DNA from: Haematococcus lacustris
Taxonomy: Eukaryota > Chlorophyta > Chlorophyceae > Chlamydomonadales > Haematococcaceae
Assembly (NCBI GenBank): GCA_030144725.1
Contig: JASKMD010000005.1
Coordinates: 918,976 to 982,975, forward strand
Reading direction: 5' to 3'
Length of the DNA: 64,000 bases
Position numbers and translations under genes: made by a program. The notes under the pieces were generated by a model that had not been told where the DNA came from, made no database searches, and was given only the letters and a program-made list of their open reading frames with translations. Below, piece after piece: positions 33,380 through 46,000 of the stretch (position 1 is the stretch's first letter; each line of letters opens with the position of its first letter).

Positions 33380-35691
33380 ATGTCCGCACCACTGTTGGTA
33401 TCATATGCGCGTGTTGCGACAGCTAGCACCTCTGGCAGCCCTGCCCCGTTCAACATCGATCGAGCCGCCCCGAACGCCAGCCAGGGTATGGCTAGGGGTC
33501 AGATGTGCCACGGCCACTGGGGCGAAGCTTACACAGGCTCGACATTTGTGCATTGGGCTGCAGGCAACAGGTGTGGTGCATGGGCCACCTCCCCTACTTG
33601 TTGGGGTGTGTACCTCATCATCTATGCATGCACCAACATCTCTGGGACTCTGTACACATCACAGTCCCTGCTGTGTACCTCCACACAGGGTGACTAGTAC
33701 TACCCAGGGTTAGCAGATAGGGTGGTGCTGCTAGCCGTTCAGCACCATTCTTGCTCTTGCTGCTGCTTGTGGTGTGCATGCAGCACATGCGTGGACGTGG
33801 ATGGCCAGCCTCAGCCCCAGGACGTGAGCGAGCTGCACCTCATGATTGTGCAATTTCAGCAGCGCCACCATGAGCAAGAAGCAACCTTGCGCAGACAGCT
33901 GCTTGCAGCCCAGCAACATGCTGCTGACGCAGCCAGGACTCATCAGCAACGTGAAGAGTCTTTGCGTTCCCAGCTGCAGGCAGCCGAGCATCATGCTGCT
34001 GGCCTGGCTACGGCAAAGCAGCAAAATGAAGCAGCCTTGCTTGCTCGGCTACAAGCAGCAGAGGACCATGCCACCAGCCTAACCCAGGAAAAGCAGCAGC
34101 TAGAAGCAAGGTTGGGCTCCCAGCTGCTGACAACTGAGGAGGAGGCCTACAGCCTGGCCAGGGCTAAGCAGGATGCTGACAGTAAGCTAGGCAAGGCTCA
34201 GAAGAATGTTCGAAAGCTGCTAGAGCAGCAGCAGAGCTCCAGGCGCCAGGGCCAGGCTGAGCTACAAGAGGCGTCCAGGAGGGCTGCAGATGCAGAGGCA
34301 AGTGGAGAGAATGGGTTGCAAGGTGGTCATGGACGCCACTGTCCATGCATCCATACAATCATGCATCCATGCATCCATGTTCATCACCACCTCAAGGACT
34401 CTCAAACTAAAACTATGCCTAGCAATTCATTAAGCAACAGGCTGGGCTAAGGAAAACAGGAGGCAGTAGAAGCTTACTTTTTTACCTTGCTGCAGGAGGA
34501 GCTGCAGAGGGCCCAAGACAGGCTGGATCAGCTCAGCAGCAACAGCAGCAACATCCCTGGTGGTGGCAATGGCAGTGGAGGGGGTCAGGCTGCCCAGGCC
34601 GGTGCTGCCAGCAGCTTCCCACAAGGCTTTGGTAGTGTGGAGCAGCAGCAGTGCCTGGACCAGCTGGGTGTCGCCACCCAGCAGCTGGCGGCAGTGCTGG
34701 TGCAGGGGGCCACCCTACAGACCCCTCCTGTGCAAGCCATACTCACGGCTGCAAGGGAGGGCGCAGCCGCCCTGGTCAGCAGCTGGAACAGAGACAGCTG
34801 CGTCGCTGCCCTGCACCACCAAATACTGAACACAGCCCTGAGCATTGCTCAGCAGCAGCTGGACTGGTACCATGACATTGCTGGTGCTGCATTGACAAAG
34901 TACCTTGCCTGCCTGACCAGCTGCCCTGAGGCCGGGCGCACTGAGCTGCATGTTATCATGCAGCAGCTGCAGCAAGCCAAGAGCAGCACCCTGTTCCTGG
35001 TGGCGCAGCAGCAGGCACCCTCACACCCAGCCACCAGGGAAGCATCTCAATATGTGAAGCGTATCAGGCAGTACATGCAGCAGCACCTGGAGCAGCAGCT
35101 GGGCTTGGGTAGCGACAAGCAAACAAGTCAGGTGTGGCGAGTTCAGCTGGTGGCGGTGGCTGCTGCCATGACCCGTGTCAACCTGCTCCTGGCCAGCCTG
35201 CAGAGCAGCTGCCCCGGGCTGCAGCTGGTGAGCAGGCTGGAGGAGTGCGGGGCGCAGGAGGGGCAGCAGGCGTGTGAGGCACCTGTGCGTCAGCTGCTGG
35301 GCAAAGTGGAGGCAAGGTGAGGGGGAGGGGGCTTAGGGTGCTGGTGGGCAATGCAGGCTGGAGGCTGGCTGGCCTGCCTGCCCCTCCCAGCCTGTCATGC
35401 CGCCCTCCTGTGTGCTGCCTGCCCCTTGCAGCCGGCCCCTGTTCCTGGTGCGCCCTGGCCTGGTCTGCGCTGCTGCTGGAGGGGGACGCCAGGTGCTGGT
35501 CAGGCAGCAGGCAGTGGAGATGGTGCCTGATCTGGCATGGCTGGCTCTGCGGTGCAAGCTGGCTGATGAGGAGCTACAGGCAGCGGAGCACCTTGTGTCA
35601 CAGACACGCAGGAAGCAGTGTGCGGCTGCTCAGCGCAAGGAGGAGGCTGAACAATGCTTGCGCAGATGTGCTGAGCAGCATGAGGGAGGGA

Positions 35692-35726
<35 letters not shown>

Positions 35727-35945
35727 GAGGGAGAGCAGCCAGGTGCTGAAGAGAAGCAGGCGTCTACAGAGATGGTCCGGCAACGACTGCTGGCTGAGCA
35801 GAGTGCAAAGGATGGGCGGCGGCAGCTTGATGCAGCAGCTAGGCAGCAGCAGCGAGTGAAGCAGCATGGCCAGCAAGCAGGCCACAAGGTGGAAAGGCGA
35901 ATGCTAAGGGCTCTCAGAAGCCTGTGGGTCGCAACCGACAGTTGA
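33380..35945 (+). CDS. Unknown tandem family, copy D (full-length type with polyglutamine tail)
   Basis: ATG 33380 (MSAPLLVSYARVATAS) shares the start of B and C, but the next exon (33784-34297) is a long coiled coil (QRHHEQEATLRRQLLAAQQH) equivalent to exon 2 of copy A. The intron 34298-34495 uses a strong GC donor (GAG|GCAAGT). Core exon 34496-35316 begins EELQRAQDRLDQLSSNSS. The last exon, from about 35431 to TGA 35943-35945, is longer than in other copies: it has a second coiled coil, ten glutamines in a row from (CAG)n at about 35695-35725, and a basic C-terminus. The exact end of exon 1 is unclear because phases do not match at the obvious donor. D seems to combine the promoter and start of B/C with the body of an A-like gene. 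Confidence 0.55.
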
Positions 35946-37549
35946 AGAGAAGGTCGTGAGGGCACTGTCATTGTGCAGCGAATGGGGTTACGTGCCAGCG
36001 GCATGGCGGGCTCCTTCTGGTGGGTTGTAGGCTGCGGTTTGCTGCTGTTTGGGACTCTGCGTGGCCAGATCAACAGCTCGTTGTACAGCCTGGATGGCTG
36101 AGTGCCATGCAATGTTACCAGCTGCTAGAGCATTCCACCAGGAGAAGGCAATCGAGCCAGGCAGTGAGGTCCGTGGGCTGCTCCAAGCACCTAGAGCAGA
36201 GCACTGGGGCTGAGGTGGAGGTGTGCAAGCGAGGCACTGGGTGTTTACAGGGACTGCAGGAAATACGGGAAATGCAGGAAGGTCATGAAACCGATGACAT
36301 GTTACAAAGTTGGATTGCAGCTGAGTGAGACTGCCAACAGTAGGTAGTTTTCTGGATGGGGCTCAGAACTGGGCGGGGCGGAAAGCCGTGGAGGGAGACA
36401 TTAGGCTGTTTGGCGCCAGCTGGGCCGCAGCTGCATGGGGTGCCATTGGGGTGTCATTAAGGGCGCAGGGGCCGGGCAGTGAGGTGCAGTGTTGGTGCAC
36501 GGGCAGGATGTGAGGCTGTATGTGGGCAGGTGCGTTGGTGTGCAGGTGAGCGGTGTGGCAGTGCCAGACTCAGTGGGTTCAAGCACAGTCTCCACACATA
36601 GCTTTCGTGGAGGGGGTGCTGACGAGGCAGCAGCTGAGTGGCGCACTCAATGGAGTCATGAGCACAGCCCTCGCCTATGAAGCCATGGATCTGAGATTGC
36701 ACCACAGCTCGTGCACTGGAGCCAGTGTTGAGGTGTTGAGGTGTTGATGTGTTGAGGTGTTGAGGTGTGGCCGTCAGCCTGGAATGGCTGCTTGGCCTTA
36801 GCGTGGGTTTTGAGCGTGGGTTTCATCATGGCTGTCGCGTTGTGAGCATGCGTTGTGGCCATGATGGCAACATGTCTATCGCACTTTACCAATTACCCCA
36901 GGAGCCACGTCCGTTGTTATCGCTCCGACGCACACAATGAAGCACAAAAGTACGAAAGCGTAAACACTGACACTAGTCCAATCAACGACAGCACTCCCGC
37001 ACCAGCCACGAGGCCTGCCCCCATGTCACGCTGGGGCTCAGGCTGCTTGGGGTTCAGGGGCGGGCGGCGTCAGGCCGCGCTGCTCTAGCCTGGCCACACA
37101 GCCTGAAAGCGGGCCGCTGCCTGGCCCCCTGCCGCCACCCCTCGCCCATTGTTTGGCACCCTGCCCTCACAGCAGCTGGGCGCCTGGCTGTGCACACCTG
37201 CCACCACCACCGGCTCTTGTTGCTGCTGCTGCTGCCCCTGCTGTTGCCCCTGCTGCTGCCCCTGCTGTGGCCCCTGCTGTTGTGCGTGTGGTGGGGGGCC
37301 TGCCTGCTCACAGCCATGCTGCTCTTGTGCGGCCTGACTGTGTTCCTGCTGCACTCCAGCCCTTCCTGCAAACTGCCCCCCGGGCAATGACTCTGTGGCT
37401 AGCCCCCTATGTGTTTGTGGCCCTGCCGCCCTGGCCCAGCAGCCCCTGGGGTCGGGGCCTGGGCAGCAGGGGGGTCAGGTCGGGGTGCTGACTGGGTAGG
37501 GCCAGTGCTGGGGTGTGGGGCGCTGCCTCCACTCAGCCGGGTGGTTGCT
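35946..37549. other. Intergenic with short repeats, no gene recognised
   Basis: Contains GTGTTGAG repeats at 36727-36771 and a CAG/CTG-rich stretch at 37205-37290 giving leucine-rich or glutamine-rich frames. A possible exon-like open frame lies at 36600-36720 (EGVLTRQQLSGALNGVMSTA), without known relatives. Confidence 0.4.
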
Positions 37550-37868
37550 GGAAGGGGCCGTCAGGTGCTGGTCAGGCAGCAGGCAATGGCTCTTGTGCCC
37601 GGTTTGCGCATGGCTGGAGCAGCAGTGCCAGCTGGCTGACAAAGAAGCGGAGGCAGCTAGGCGACAAGTGGTGGACTCCACAACCTCGGAGGCGGTCAAG
37701 CTGGTAACCCAGACAGCTCAGCGCAAGCACCTCGAGGACTTGACGCTGGGCAGGGACAAGGCAAGCAAGGAGGCAGTAGCTGCAAGCAGCTGGCAACAGC
37801 AAGGGTGGGGAGCAGGGGTTGGCAGCTGGGCTGCAGCGGTGATGGCCACGCCAGGCTCCTGCTCATGA
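37550..37868 (+). pseudogene. Tandem family last-exon fragment, copy E
   Basis: The frame GRGRQVLVRQQAMALVPG matches GGGRQVLVRQQAVALVPD of the array's last exon, then shifts frame near 37608. A helix-rich continuation (WLEQQCQLADKEAEAARRQV) follows in the second frame. No core exon precedes it, so it is a relic. Confidence 0.55.
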
Positions 37869-39447
37869 AGAAAAGCTCCGCGCCTGAAGTCATGCGTCAG
37901 GCAGCCTTGGTAACTGCAGCGGGGGCCTGCACCACGAGACGAAATGGCCCTCGATAACTTACACTTCACATATAGCGTTCGGGTACTGGTGCACCAACCT
38001 GAGACGAGATTGTGATGTTTGCTACCCTGCCTGCCTGCCTGCCATTACGTGAATATGCGTCAGGTGCCTTGCTTCCTGGCCATGCCCCGGCATGCATATG
38101 TCGTAAGCCAATGTCTGCAGAGCTGGCCCTCACTCTCCACACACACTACAGTGTGCACCCTTACTCACTCCTCAAACGCCGCAGTGGCTTACCTATCAAG
38201 CTAGCCTGTCCTTCCCATGCTGCAGCCACGTGCCATGCACCATGCGTCATGTGCCATGCACAACCCTGCACACCTTACTACACCCTTTGGTGTGGGTTGG
38301 CCTAGGCCACGTCACCAGAGCTAGGACCTAAAGGCCTGAATAGCCCTACTCTGCACCTCTTCTCTGCACCTCAGCATCGCTGCATGCACCTACAACTCAC
38401 TGCATGCACCTACAACTCACTGCATGCACCTACAACTCGCTGCATGCACGCCGCTCGCACCAGGCCGCCCAATCATTTAATCCAGCCGCCGTCAGCCACC
38501 CCTGGAGATCCCCAGCTGCTGCTGCTCCTCCTCGTGTTGCAATCCACGGCGTGATGCATGGGGTCATGTTTGGCAACCATGAGATCGCGCACCATGTGGG
38601 AAAGTGCTGACGGGGAATTGCAGGAAGGTCATGCAAGGAAGGTGCAGGGTACCTAGGCTCATGATATCTAATCATCCTATCAGGCAAGGCACAGGTCGCA
38701 TAGTATCTCTTGGGCCATGCAGCACCCCAAGTTCAGCAGCAAGCAGCAAGTCAACAATGAAGATCTGGGAAGAGATCGCCATTTCCCCTCGGCCTGACGG
38801 GTCCCCACTGTCCCTCAGACGGCGAATGGTTGCCGGCACTCCAGTTGGGCATGCCAGGGGAATCACAGGACAGGTCATCTGTTGGTGTAGTGCGGGGCTG
38901 GTGGGCAGCTGGTGGCATTGCGCGCGTGTTGCACTGAGCAGGTGCAGTTGGGCTTGTTGACAAGGAAACCGTCAGGGCCACAGCAGCCGTCTAGGTCCAC
39001 GCCCTGCCAGTTCCATCTGTGACCACAGGCAACCCAACAGCAACCGTAACAGCAGCATGGGATGTAAAATGCCATACATGGTGTGGGGCGAGTGCCCTTG
39101 TGCTTCATTGTGCTTGCAATTGGGCAAAGGGGTGTGTTTGGTGTCATCACCACCAGTCAATCATCCAAGAGCCACACAATGCTGTGAATGGCGTCCCTTA
39201 CTCAACTGGCCAGCCGAAGCCGTCAGTCCATCGGCCCCTCTGTCACAGCCGTCAGCCCGCGCTTACCTGTCCTGCCCAGCTCTTAGGCTCGCAATCGAAC
39301 TACCTATGACCTGTCATTACTGCCCCACCCTGCCCCGCCCTGGCTTGCCCCGCCCTCGTCTGGCATGGTCCCACCAACCTGACTTGCCCTCACGGCGCTC
39401 ACTACCACTAGCTGGCCAATTGAGTACAATGCTGTGTATGGCGCTCC
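37869..39447. other. Intergenic, no gene recognised
   Basis: Short open frames without family features. Two similar segments at about 39175-39260 and 39418-39500 (gtgaatggcg and gtgtatggcg contexts, followed by similar CCGTCAGCCC-like words) suggest a local duplication. Confidence 0.4.
38381..38449. repeat. 20-bp tandem repeat, about 3.5 units
   Basis: Unit tgcatgcacctacaactcac, nearly perfect. Confidence 0.9.
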
Positions 39448-42400
39448 TTACTCTACTGGCCAGCCACAGCCCCGCTGCCAGCCCGGCGCTGACCTGTCAG
39501 GAGCACTGTCCGTGAACTTAGCGCCAGGGTCCAGCTGCCGCAGGGCGCACCCAAAGTGGCACCAGTTGCTGCCGTACTCTTTGTCGCCGTGCCAGCAGCC
39601 GGGGTCTGGCCAGCCAGCTTTGCCCCAGTGGAGCCTAGCTCCTGCCCCGTGCAGCCCACTTGAACCGCAGTTAGGACTGGACCTGGGCAGCAGGGGTGGA
39701 AGGGGTTGTGATGAAGGGTTACGGTTGGGGTTAGGGTTAGGGTTGACTCTTATACTAGCACTAACAACAACCCTAGCCCTAATGCTAACCCTAACCCTGA
39801 CCTTAAGCCTAGACATGGACCATGGGCAGGCGAAGTGGATGGGGCAGTGAGTGGATGGGAGGCATGGAGAGTTGGAGGACGAGTGGCAGGTAGGGTGAGT
39901 GGGGTAGAGGGGTAGAGGAGTAGAGGCATGAAAGCAGGCTTGTTGCAGCCATTCCCATGTGTGCACTTGACTTGTCCCAGCACCGGTGCATACACGTGGT
40001 TTGGTTGGATGCGCTGAGTGCATGTCAGGCAGCAGCTGGATGGCGGGCAGCAGCTGACCGTAAGTAGGCCATGACGGCCTGGAAGGCGCTGTTGCTCCTG
40101 CGCCCCGTGTTGTAGTACATGTAGTCCTCAATGTTGAGGTACATGTGAGGCTCGTCAACTGCAGGGCAACAGGGCCAGGCCGTCCTGGTGTCAGGTTTAG
40201 AGCGTCGAGGCTCTGCCTGCCCATGGCAAGGAGTCCCACCATGACCGGCTGCCAGGCAGGCAGGCAGGCAGGCAGGCAGACTGTGCATATTGAGCAGGCC
40301 GTCCTGGTCAGCCTTTCATGCATTAAGCAGCAAGTTTTGATCCTAGGAGGGGTCTTGAAAGGGAGCGTGCCACCGGTGTTGGTGTTTGGGGTGCAACCGA
40401 GTCGATACCTTGGCAACTCATCAGTGTGTGGTGCTCCTGGTGTCACAATTCTCTCATGCCCGTAGTGTGACAGCACACCTGCTCATTCCATGTCAGAACA
40501 ACTCACGCAGAGCATGACCTCGTGCGGCGTATGACCCTCCTGGTTGCTACATAGTAGGAGCAGTGTGTGACCCACATGTGAGGCCCAGCAGGGCGTCCTC
40601 CTTGGCCACCACCCTGATGAGCGGGGGGGTGCGGAAGCCCTTGTCGCTGGCGCGTGTCTCGTTACGCAGGCTGTCCGTGTCGTTGCCGTACAGCACGGCC
40701 AGCAGGCCCGCCAAGCAGTCGGCGGCTTGCCTCAAGGGGAAGGCTACCTCGTACTGCACAGACACCACCGCATCGGGCACAATGGGATACACCGGGCATG
40801 GAAGTGACAGGAAGTGTGATGCTGGGCATGACCACATAGGCCAGCCTGGAGCACAATATAGCTGCAGTGGATACACCAGGCATGGAAGTAACAGGAAGGG
40901 GGAGGAAATACAAGCACCGCCCGGGCAGGCAGATGGGGAGTGGGGTGGGAGACGTGTGGCAGGCAAGGACCCAAACAGCTGCCATGCGCGAGGGCTGAGC
41001 ACCGACTGCCTACTAAAAATGCACAGGTCGCCCCTCCCTCTTCCTATCCACACACGTCCACACACGTCCACAAGTACAGGCACGCATAGGCACAGGCAAA
41101 GACTGCCTACCTGGTCAAACAGCGCACTCCTGACAGTGAACTCGTATGAGGCTGGCTGCTTCAGGTACGCCCTGTGAGCCAGCATGCAAGGGACACTGGT
41201 TTCCACAATGACGGCGCTGGAGCAGAGAGACCACACTCTACAGACACTACAGTCCACTTTCTCGAACTGACCACGCTTTTCAGAGGTCTGCAGTCGTCTG
41301 GAGTCCTCGTACAGGGTGAGGATGAGTGGAGCCGCTGTGTTTGTCGAGGACCTATCTAAGCAGTCATGGGCGCGTCATCCAGCTGTCAACAGGTCTGTTG
41401 GCGTATGAGGTCTTGCGTGAGGGCTTGTGTAAAGGATGTAGGCTGCCGCAACGCAGGGCATCATGGCTTCCCTACAGCGCTGGCCACCGTGCTGTGGGTA
41501 AAAGTGGGTGAAAGCAGATTGGCCCACGTGCCAAAGTGGAGCTCCTTACTATCAAGGGCGTTCCTCAGGCGCAACAGGAAGTCAGGAGGGCAGCAAGGCA
41601 GGGGGGCATCAAGGCAGAAGGGCAGCAGAGCGGCTGCAGAAGAAGAGGGGAGCGGCCTGCTCCCACCATTAACAGAAGGGCAGCAGAACGGCTGCAGAGG
41701 CATTCGCTGCAAGCAAGGGTCGCGACACTGAGGCCATGTGCTTTGATACGACATGCAGCTGAACTACAGAACAGCTCAGGTTGGCCCCGGGTAACCTGCC
41801 TGGCCCCTGCCTGGTCCTGCCTGGCCCCTGCCTGGCCCCTGCCTGGCCCCTGCCTGCCTGGCCCCTGCCTGGTCATAGCTGACTCATCGACACAGTGTCT
41901 GTCACATTGAGTGTGTGTGTGATGCAGCAACTGTGACAGGCAAATGCCACGTACTGCTGATGATGCTGACCCTGTGGCTAACCTAGGGCGCCCTCTGCCC
42001 ACAACCACTCACGAGGTTGCCTCCAGGGTCGCATTGCTGGCCAGCACGGACACGCCCAAGCCGTTGGTGTCCAGCAGGCCGGCAGCCGCAACAGGATCCC
42101 CGTACGTGGCTGAACTCAGGGGCAGGCGCAGGCACAGCCACCAGCACAGGCTCAGGCACCAACAGGCCTGAGGATTGTGGTGCAGCAGCCGCGGCGAGAC
42201 AGCAGTGGCCAGGGTGGATCTTCAACACAAGAGGACTGCCCCGGCGCGTGGCCAGGCAGCTACGCATCCTAGCTTACCCACCAAGCGCTCCTCACAAGGT
42301 GCCATGGCAGCCCCCTCGTCCCTCACTAGGGCCTCCAGATGAGTCGGAGCACTAGGGATCACTAGGGATCAATAGCGGGACTACTCAAATGGTATTAATG

Positions 42401-45400
42401 GGCTGTGTGGAGTATACCCAATGCCATGGCAGCCTGGGGTGCCGTGATGGGTACAGGCACTGGCCGTCAGGGTGGCTGGGTGCTGTGCCCTGACAGCTGG
42501 CTGCCGTTCCCTAGCAGCTGGCTAGTAGTGACCTAGTGAGTGAGAGAGTGTGACACACTGCTGGCTGCAGGGTCGGTTGAGGCTGCCTGACACTGCCACA
42601 CTCACACAGCGCAGGGATGGGTGTGGGCAGCTGCCAGGTGAGACCAGCGGCCACCGGGTTCAAGCTGCTTGCTACCTCTGGGCCGCCTGGCATGCGTAAC
42701 AGTGGCCGGGGCACTGTCGTGCTGCTGCCGCCGCTGCTGCTGTTGTCTGTGCGGGGGAGTGTGAAGGGCGCGTTGATGTGCTGCTGCAGCAGCCACTGGG
42801 TGTAGACCTGAGAGCAGCAGGCACCAACAGGTGAAAACAGGGCCAGGCAGTGGTCGGCAAGCTGCTGGCAGCGTGTTGCTGCGCTGCACCCATACAGCTG
42901 ACCCCTCACACCTGCCTGCATCCGCCACACTAGCTGCTGCCCAGCCATGCACAGCTGGCAGCCCCTGGCATGTCTTGCCGGTGGACTTCATGACCCCAAT
43001 GGAGTATGGCCATGGCCATGGGAGTATTGTTCATGACAGCAGCCTGCTGCCGCTGCCGCTGCTGCCAATGCTGTTGTGCCCACTGGTGGGAGGGTAGCAA
43101 GGGCATGTCCCGAAGCTATTCTCCTCCCTCCTCTCTTTCCCGACGATGAGGGCGTAAGTTTTCTTTCTTATGATGTCTTTTTCCATAACAGCATCAGTGG
43201 TGTGCAAGAGCACGCCTTCTGCTGGCCCTGAGCATGGACCCCTCAGAGCGCTTGTGCCTGATGGCATACAGGACAAAGTGTGGGACCCTCCCTGCACTTA
43301 CAGACCCAGTACAGCTTGCTTGCCTGTGCAGCTGGTGTCAGCCCGGCAGGGGTGTCGAAGCTGACCCCTTGCAGCAGCGGCAGGTCCTCCATGCGGGTCA
43401 CCAGGGAGTCCTGCAGGGCGGGGAGGCCGAGGCAGGGTGGGTAGGGCAAGGCAGGCCAAGGTAGCCCAAGGTGGGGTCAGGGTGACGATTGGTGTGACCA
43501 GGCTTTCGCAGCCTTGGGAAAGGGTGATTTGGGGTGTGATGTCTGTGCGGTGTGATGGGGCCCGTTTGCTGGGCAGCATGAGGAGGGTATGAGATGGGAT
43601 ATGCGCAGGGCTTTTTCCCTGTTCCTTCACTAAACTCCCCAGGCTCTATGGATCGGTAGCCCTGTAGGGTCTGTATGCCAGGCAGGCAATTTCAAGCACT
43701 CCTCAGCACTTCTCACCCACAGGCCATCCCACCCATCATGGGGAAGGTGTAAGACTGAGCCAGAGGTGTCCATAATTATCTATAATCCATAAACCACAAG
43801 CCCGAACCCTGCAGAAGGCTTCTTCCGTGTAGGGGAGTGCTGATGCTGCCAGCCTTAGTCTAATCAGTTGTCTGGAGTGTGCAGTTTCAAGATCAATATA
43901 TTGATGTGTGGCATCACAGGGACAAGGACATGGAAAAGGATGACAGCCGGAGGGGCATGGCGCACCTGCAGCAGCTGCCGGCTGGTGTTGAACACAGTGG
44001 TGTTTTGCGGGCTGTAGCTGGCAAGCACTGCTTGCCGGGTCGCCGGGTCCGGGTCATCGCCGCGGGTGAATGACACCATCATGAACTGCGCGCATAAACA
44101 GCTGGCATTAGCAGCCCAAGACTGCGACAGACTGCTTTGAAAGGTTCAGAGCTCCTAAGCGCAATGTGTCGGGATGAGCGTCGGGATGAACGTCTCTACT
44201 TCGACGCACCTGGGATCGATGCGGCAACCAGAAAAACTCAGTTTCGTTGACCCAGTCCGGGTAGCTGCCCCGCTGCGCTGAGGTCTGCGCTTCACTCATT
44301 AGCGACAGGAATGCGGATGCGGGGATGGTACGCAAGCGGCGCGTGACGGGCTGCTCGCGGACAATCCGCATCTTGAGCTGCGTGATGATGCCGAGCTTGC
44401 CCACCGCCACGCGGGCCGCGCGCATGAGGAACGGGTGCGACGCGGGCGTCAACGTGACCAGGCTGCCGTTCGCCACCACCAGCTGCATCTCCAGCACCTG
44501 CACCAAGCGAGCACGCACCCATGGCTTGCTGTTGGCCTTGAGCGCTGACTTGTGCCCGCTGGTGTCATCTAGGCCTAGGGGGACGTCGCAGTCATCTTGT
44601 CCCTGACCAGCTCCAGCTACCCTGCAGCTGTCTGAGGGACTGAGCAACTCACAACCAAGGTCGCCTTCACCAACCACTTCTGCGCAGCCTAAGAGCAGGC
44701 TATGTCAACCTGTGCACACACCAGCCCACTTAGCTCCACTCTATTCCCACTGCAGCTCACCTGGTTTGACATGGTGCCCCACTTCAGGCTGCTGCCATGG
44801 GTGCCGGTGGCCACTGCCCCGCCAACGGTTTGGTACACATACCAGGGGAAGGCAGGCTGCAGGGCAGCGCGGCAGCGCAGCACAGCGCAGGGAAGACAAC
44901 CCTGAACACCTCACCAGTAGGCCAGGCGACAGCTCTAGTCAGGTCAACCTAGGGACTCAGACAACTAGGACCGCTGAAGACCCACAACAAGCATGATATA
45001 GCCAGCACCTTGGTAATCCCTTTTTCTAACATCGTCACACGAATTGTCACATGAAGACCTGTTCTCATTGGATTCAGACACCAGGGACTGCTAAAGACAT
45101 CTGGACACATTCACTCACCAGGACTCAAACAGCAGGAACTGCTCAAGACTGCTAAAGACTAAGGACTGCTGAAGCCCCACAGCACGCATGACATAGCCAG
45201 CACCGTGGTAAACCATCTTTGTCCCTTTCTTTGCCCTGTCACATTCAAGGCTTTGACTGCCACACCCTTTCCAGGTTTGTCACCAAGAACACTTGATTAC
45301 TGTTGGTGACAAAGGTGTGTTTTGTCACACTGTTCCCAGCTTAGTCGCACTGGGGACCTGGTCACACTCACCCTGGTCACACTCACCAGGGTCCAGCCAG

Positions 45401-46000
45401 CAGGCGCCCGGGCTGTGACGTAGTTGGCAAGGTAGTTGAGCAGGTCAATGGTGATGACGCCCGCATCCACCTGCACAGCAGCCACCTCTCTGCTTGTCAA
45501 GGCATGGCACCCACTGGCAGCTGAGGATGATGCATGCTGGATCTAGAGTTGGGTGAGGTCTGGGATGGATGCTGTGGTGTGGCCCCTGCCATGCGGATGG
45601 ATTTAAAGTTTGCATGGGTGGGTATAGTTGGGGTGTGGCTCCTGAGCAGCTATGGCAAAGGTGTGTGTCACACAGCAGCAGTGCTGGGCCAAGGTTGACT
45701 CAGACCCAGACGCAAGGGCTGCAGGGCTTGCGTGACATGATGTGCAGCGGGGCGCGTGTGTGGACTAGGTGGTGTGGCCAACCCTTTGCCTGCAGCGCAC
45801 AGCTAGCCACAGGCAGCACAACATCAGGGCCGGTGACAGGGCCCTCATGCAAGGGCCAGCATTTTGTGTCGGGCTCTCCACCAAAATCAACCAGCCACTC
45901 ACCACCACAGCCTCCTCCTCCTCCAGCACTCGGATGGCTAAGGGCCTGATGGCAGTCGTCACAATGTTCACGGAGGAGTTTGGCCTGCCAGCCATGATGC
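39448..46000 (-). CDS. FAD-dependent sugar-1,4-lactone oxidase (L-gulonolactone oxidase/ALO family)
   Basis: Enzymes of this family oxidise an aldono-1,4-lactone to ascorbate or an analogue, using FAD and oxygen. Minus-strand exons, 5' to 3': about 46000-45903 (ending RVLEEEEAVVV), 45470-45387 (VDAGVITIDLLNYLANYV), 44856-44761 (YVYQTVGGAVATGTHGSS, the FAD pyrophosphate loop), 44497-44210 (VANGSLVTLTPASHPFLMRA then VGKLGIITQLKM), 44085-43966, 43410-43324, 42807-42676, about 42110-42013, 41216-41111, 40753-40576 (YEVAFPLRQAADCLAGLLAV), 40158-40059 and about 39643-39448. The last exon has ARLHWGKAGW, the family HWxK motif, then YGSNWCHFGCALRQLDPGAK. The first exons are not certain, so start, signal peptide and histidyl-FAD site cannot be stated. 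The exon at 43324 needs a GC donor. The exact substrate is inferred only at family level. Confidence 0.8.
39727..39800. repeat. Interstitial TTAGGG-like telomeric repeats
   Basis: ggggttagggttagggttga at 39728-39747, followed by inverted units (aaccctagccctaatgctaaccctaaccct) to about 39798. They lie in the last intron of the lactone oxidase gene. Similar loose units occur at 20650-20710 and 20845-20905. Confidence 0.7.

Noticed and set aside
37085..37390. Glutamine-rich or leucine-rich protein
   Set aside because: CAG/CTG repeat tract; no start, splice or homology support.
38381..38449. CRISPR-like spaced repeats
   Set aside because: 20-bp units directly adjoin without spacers, and the genome is eukaryotic.
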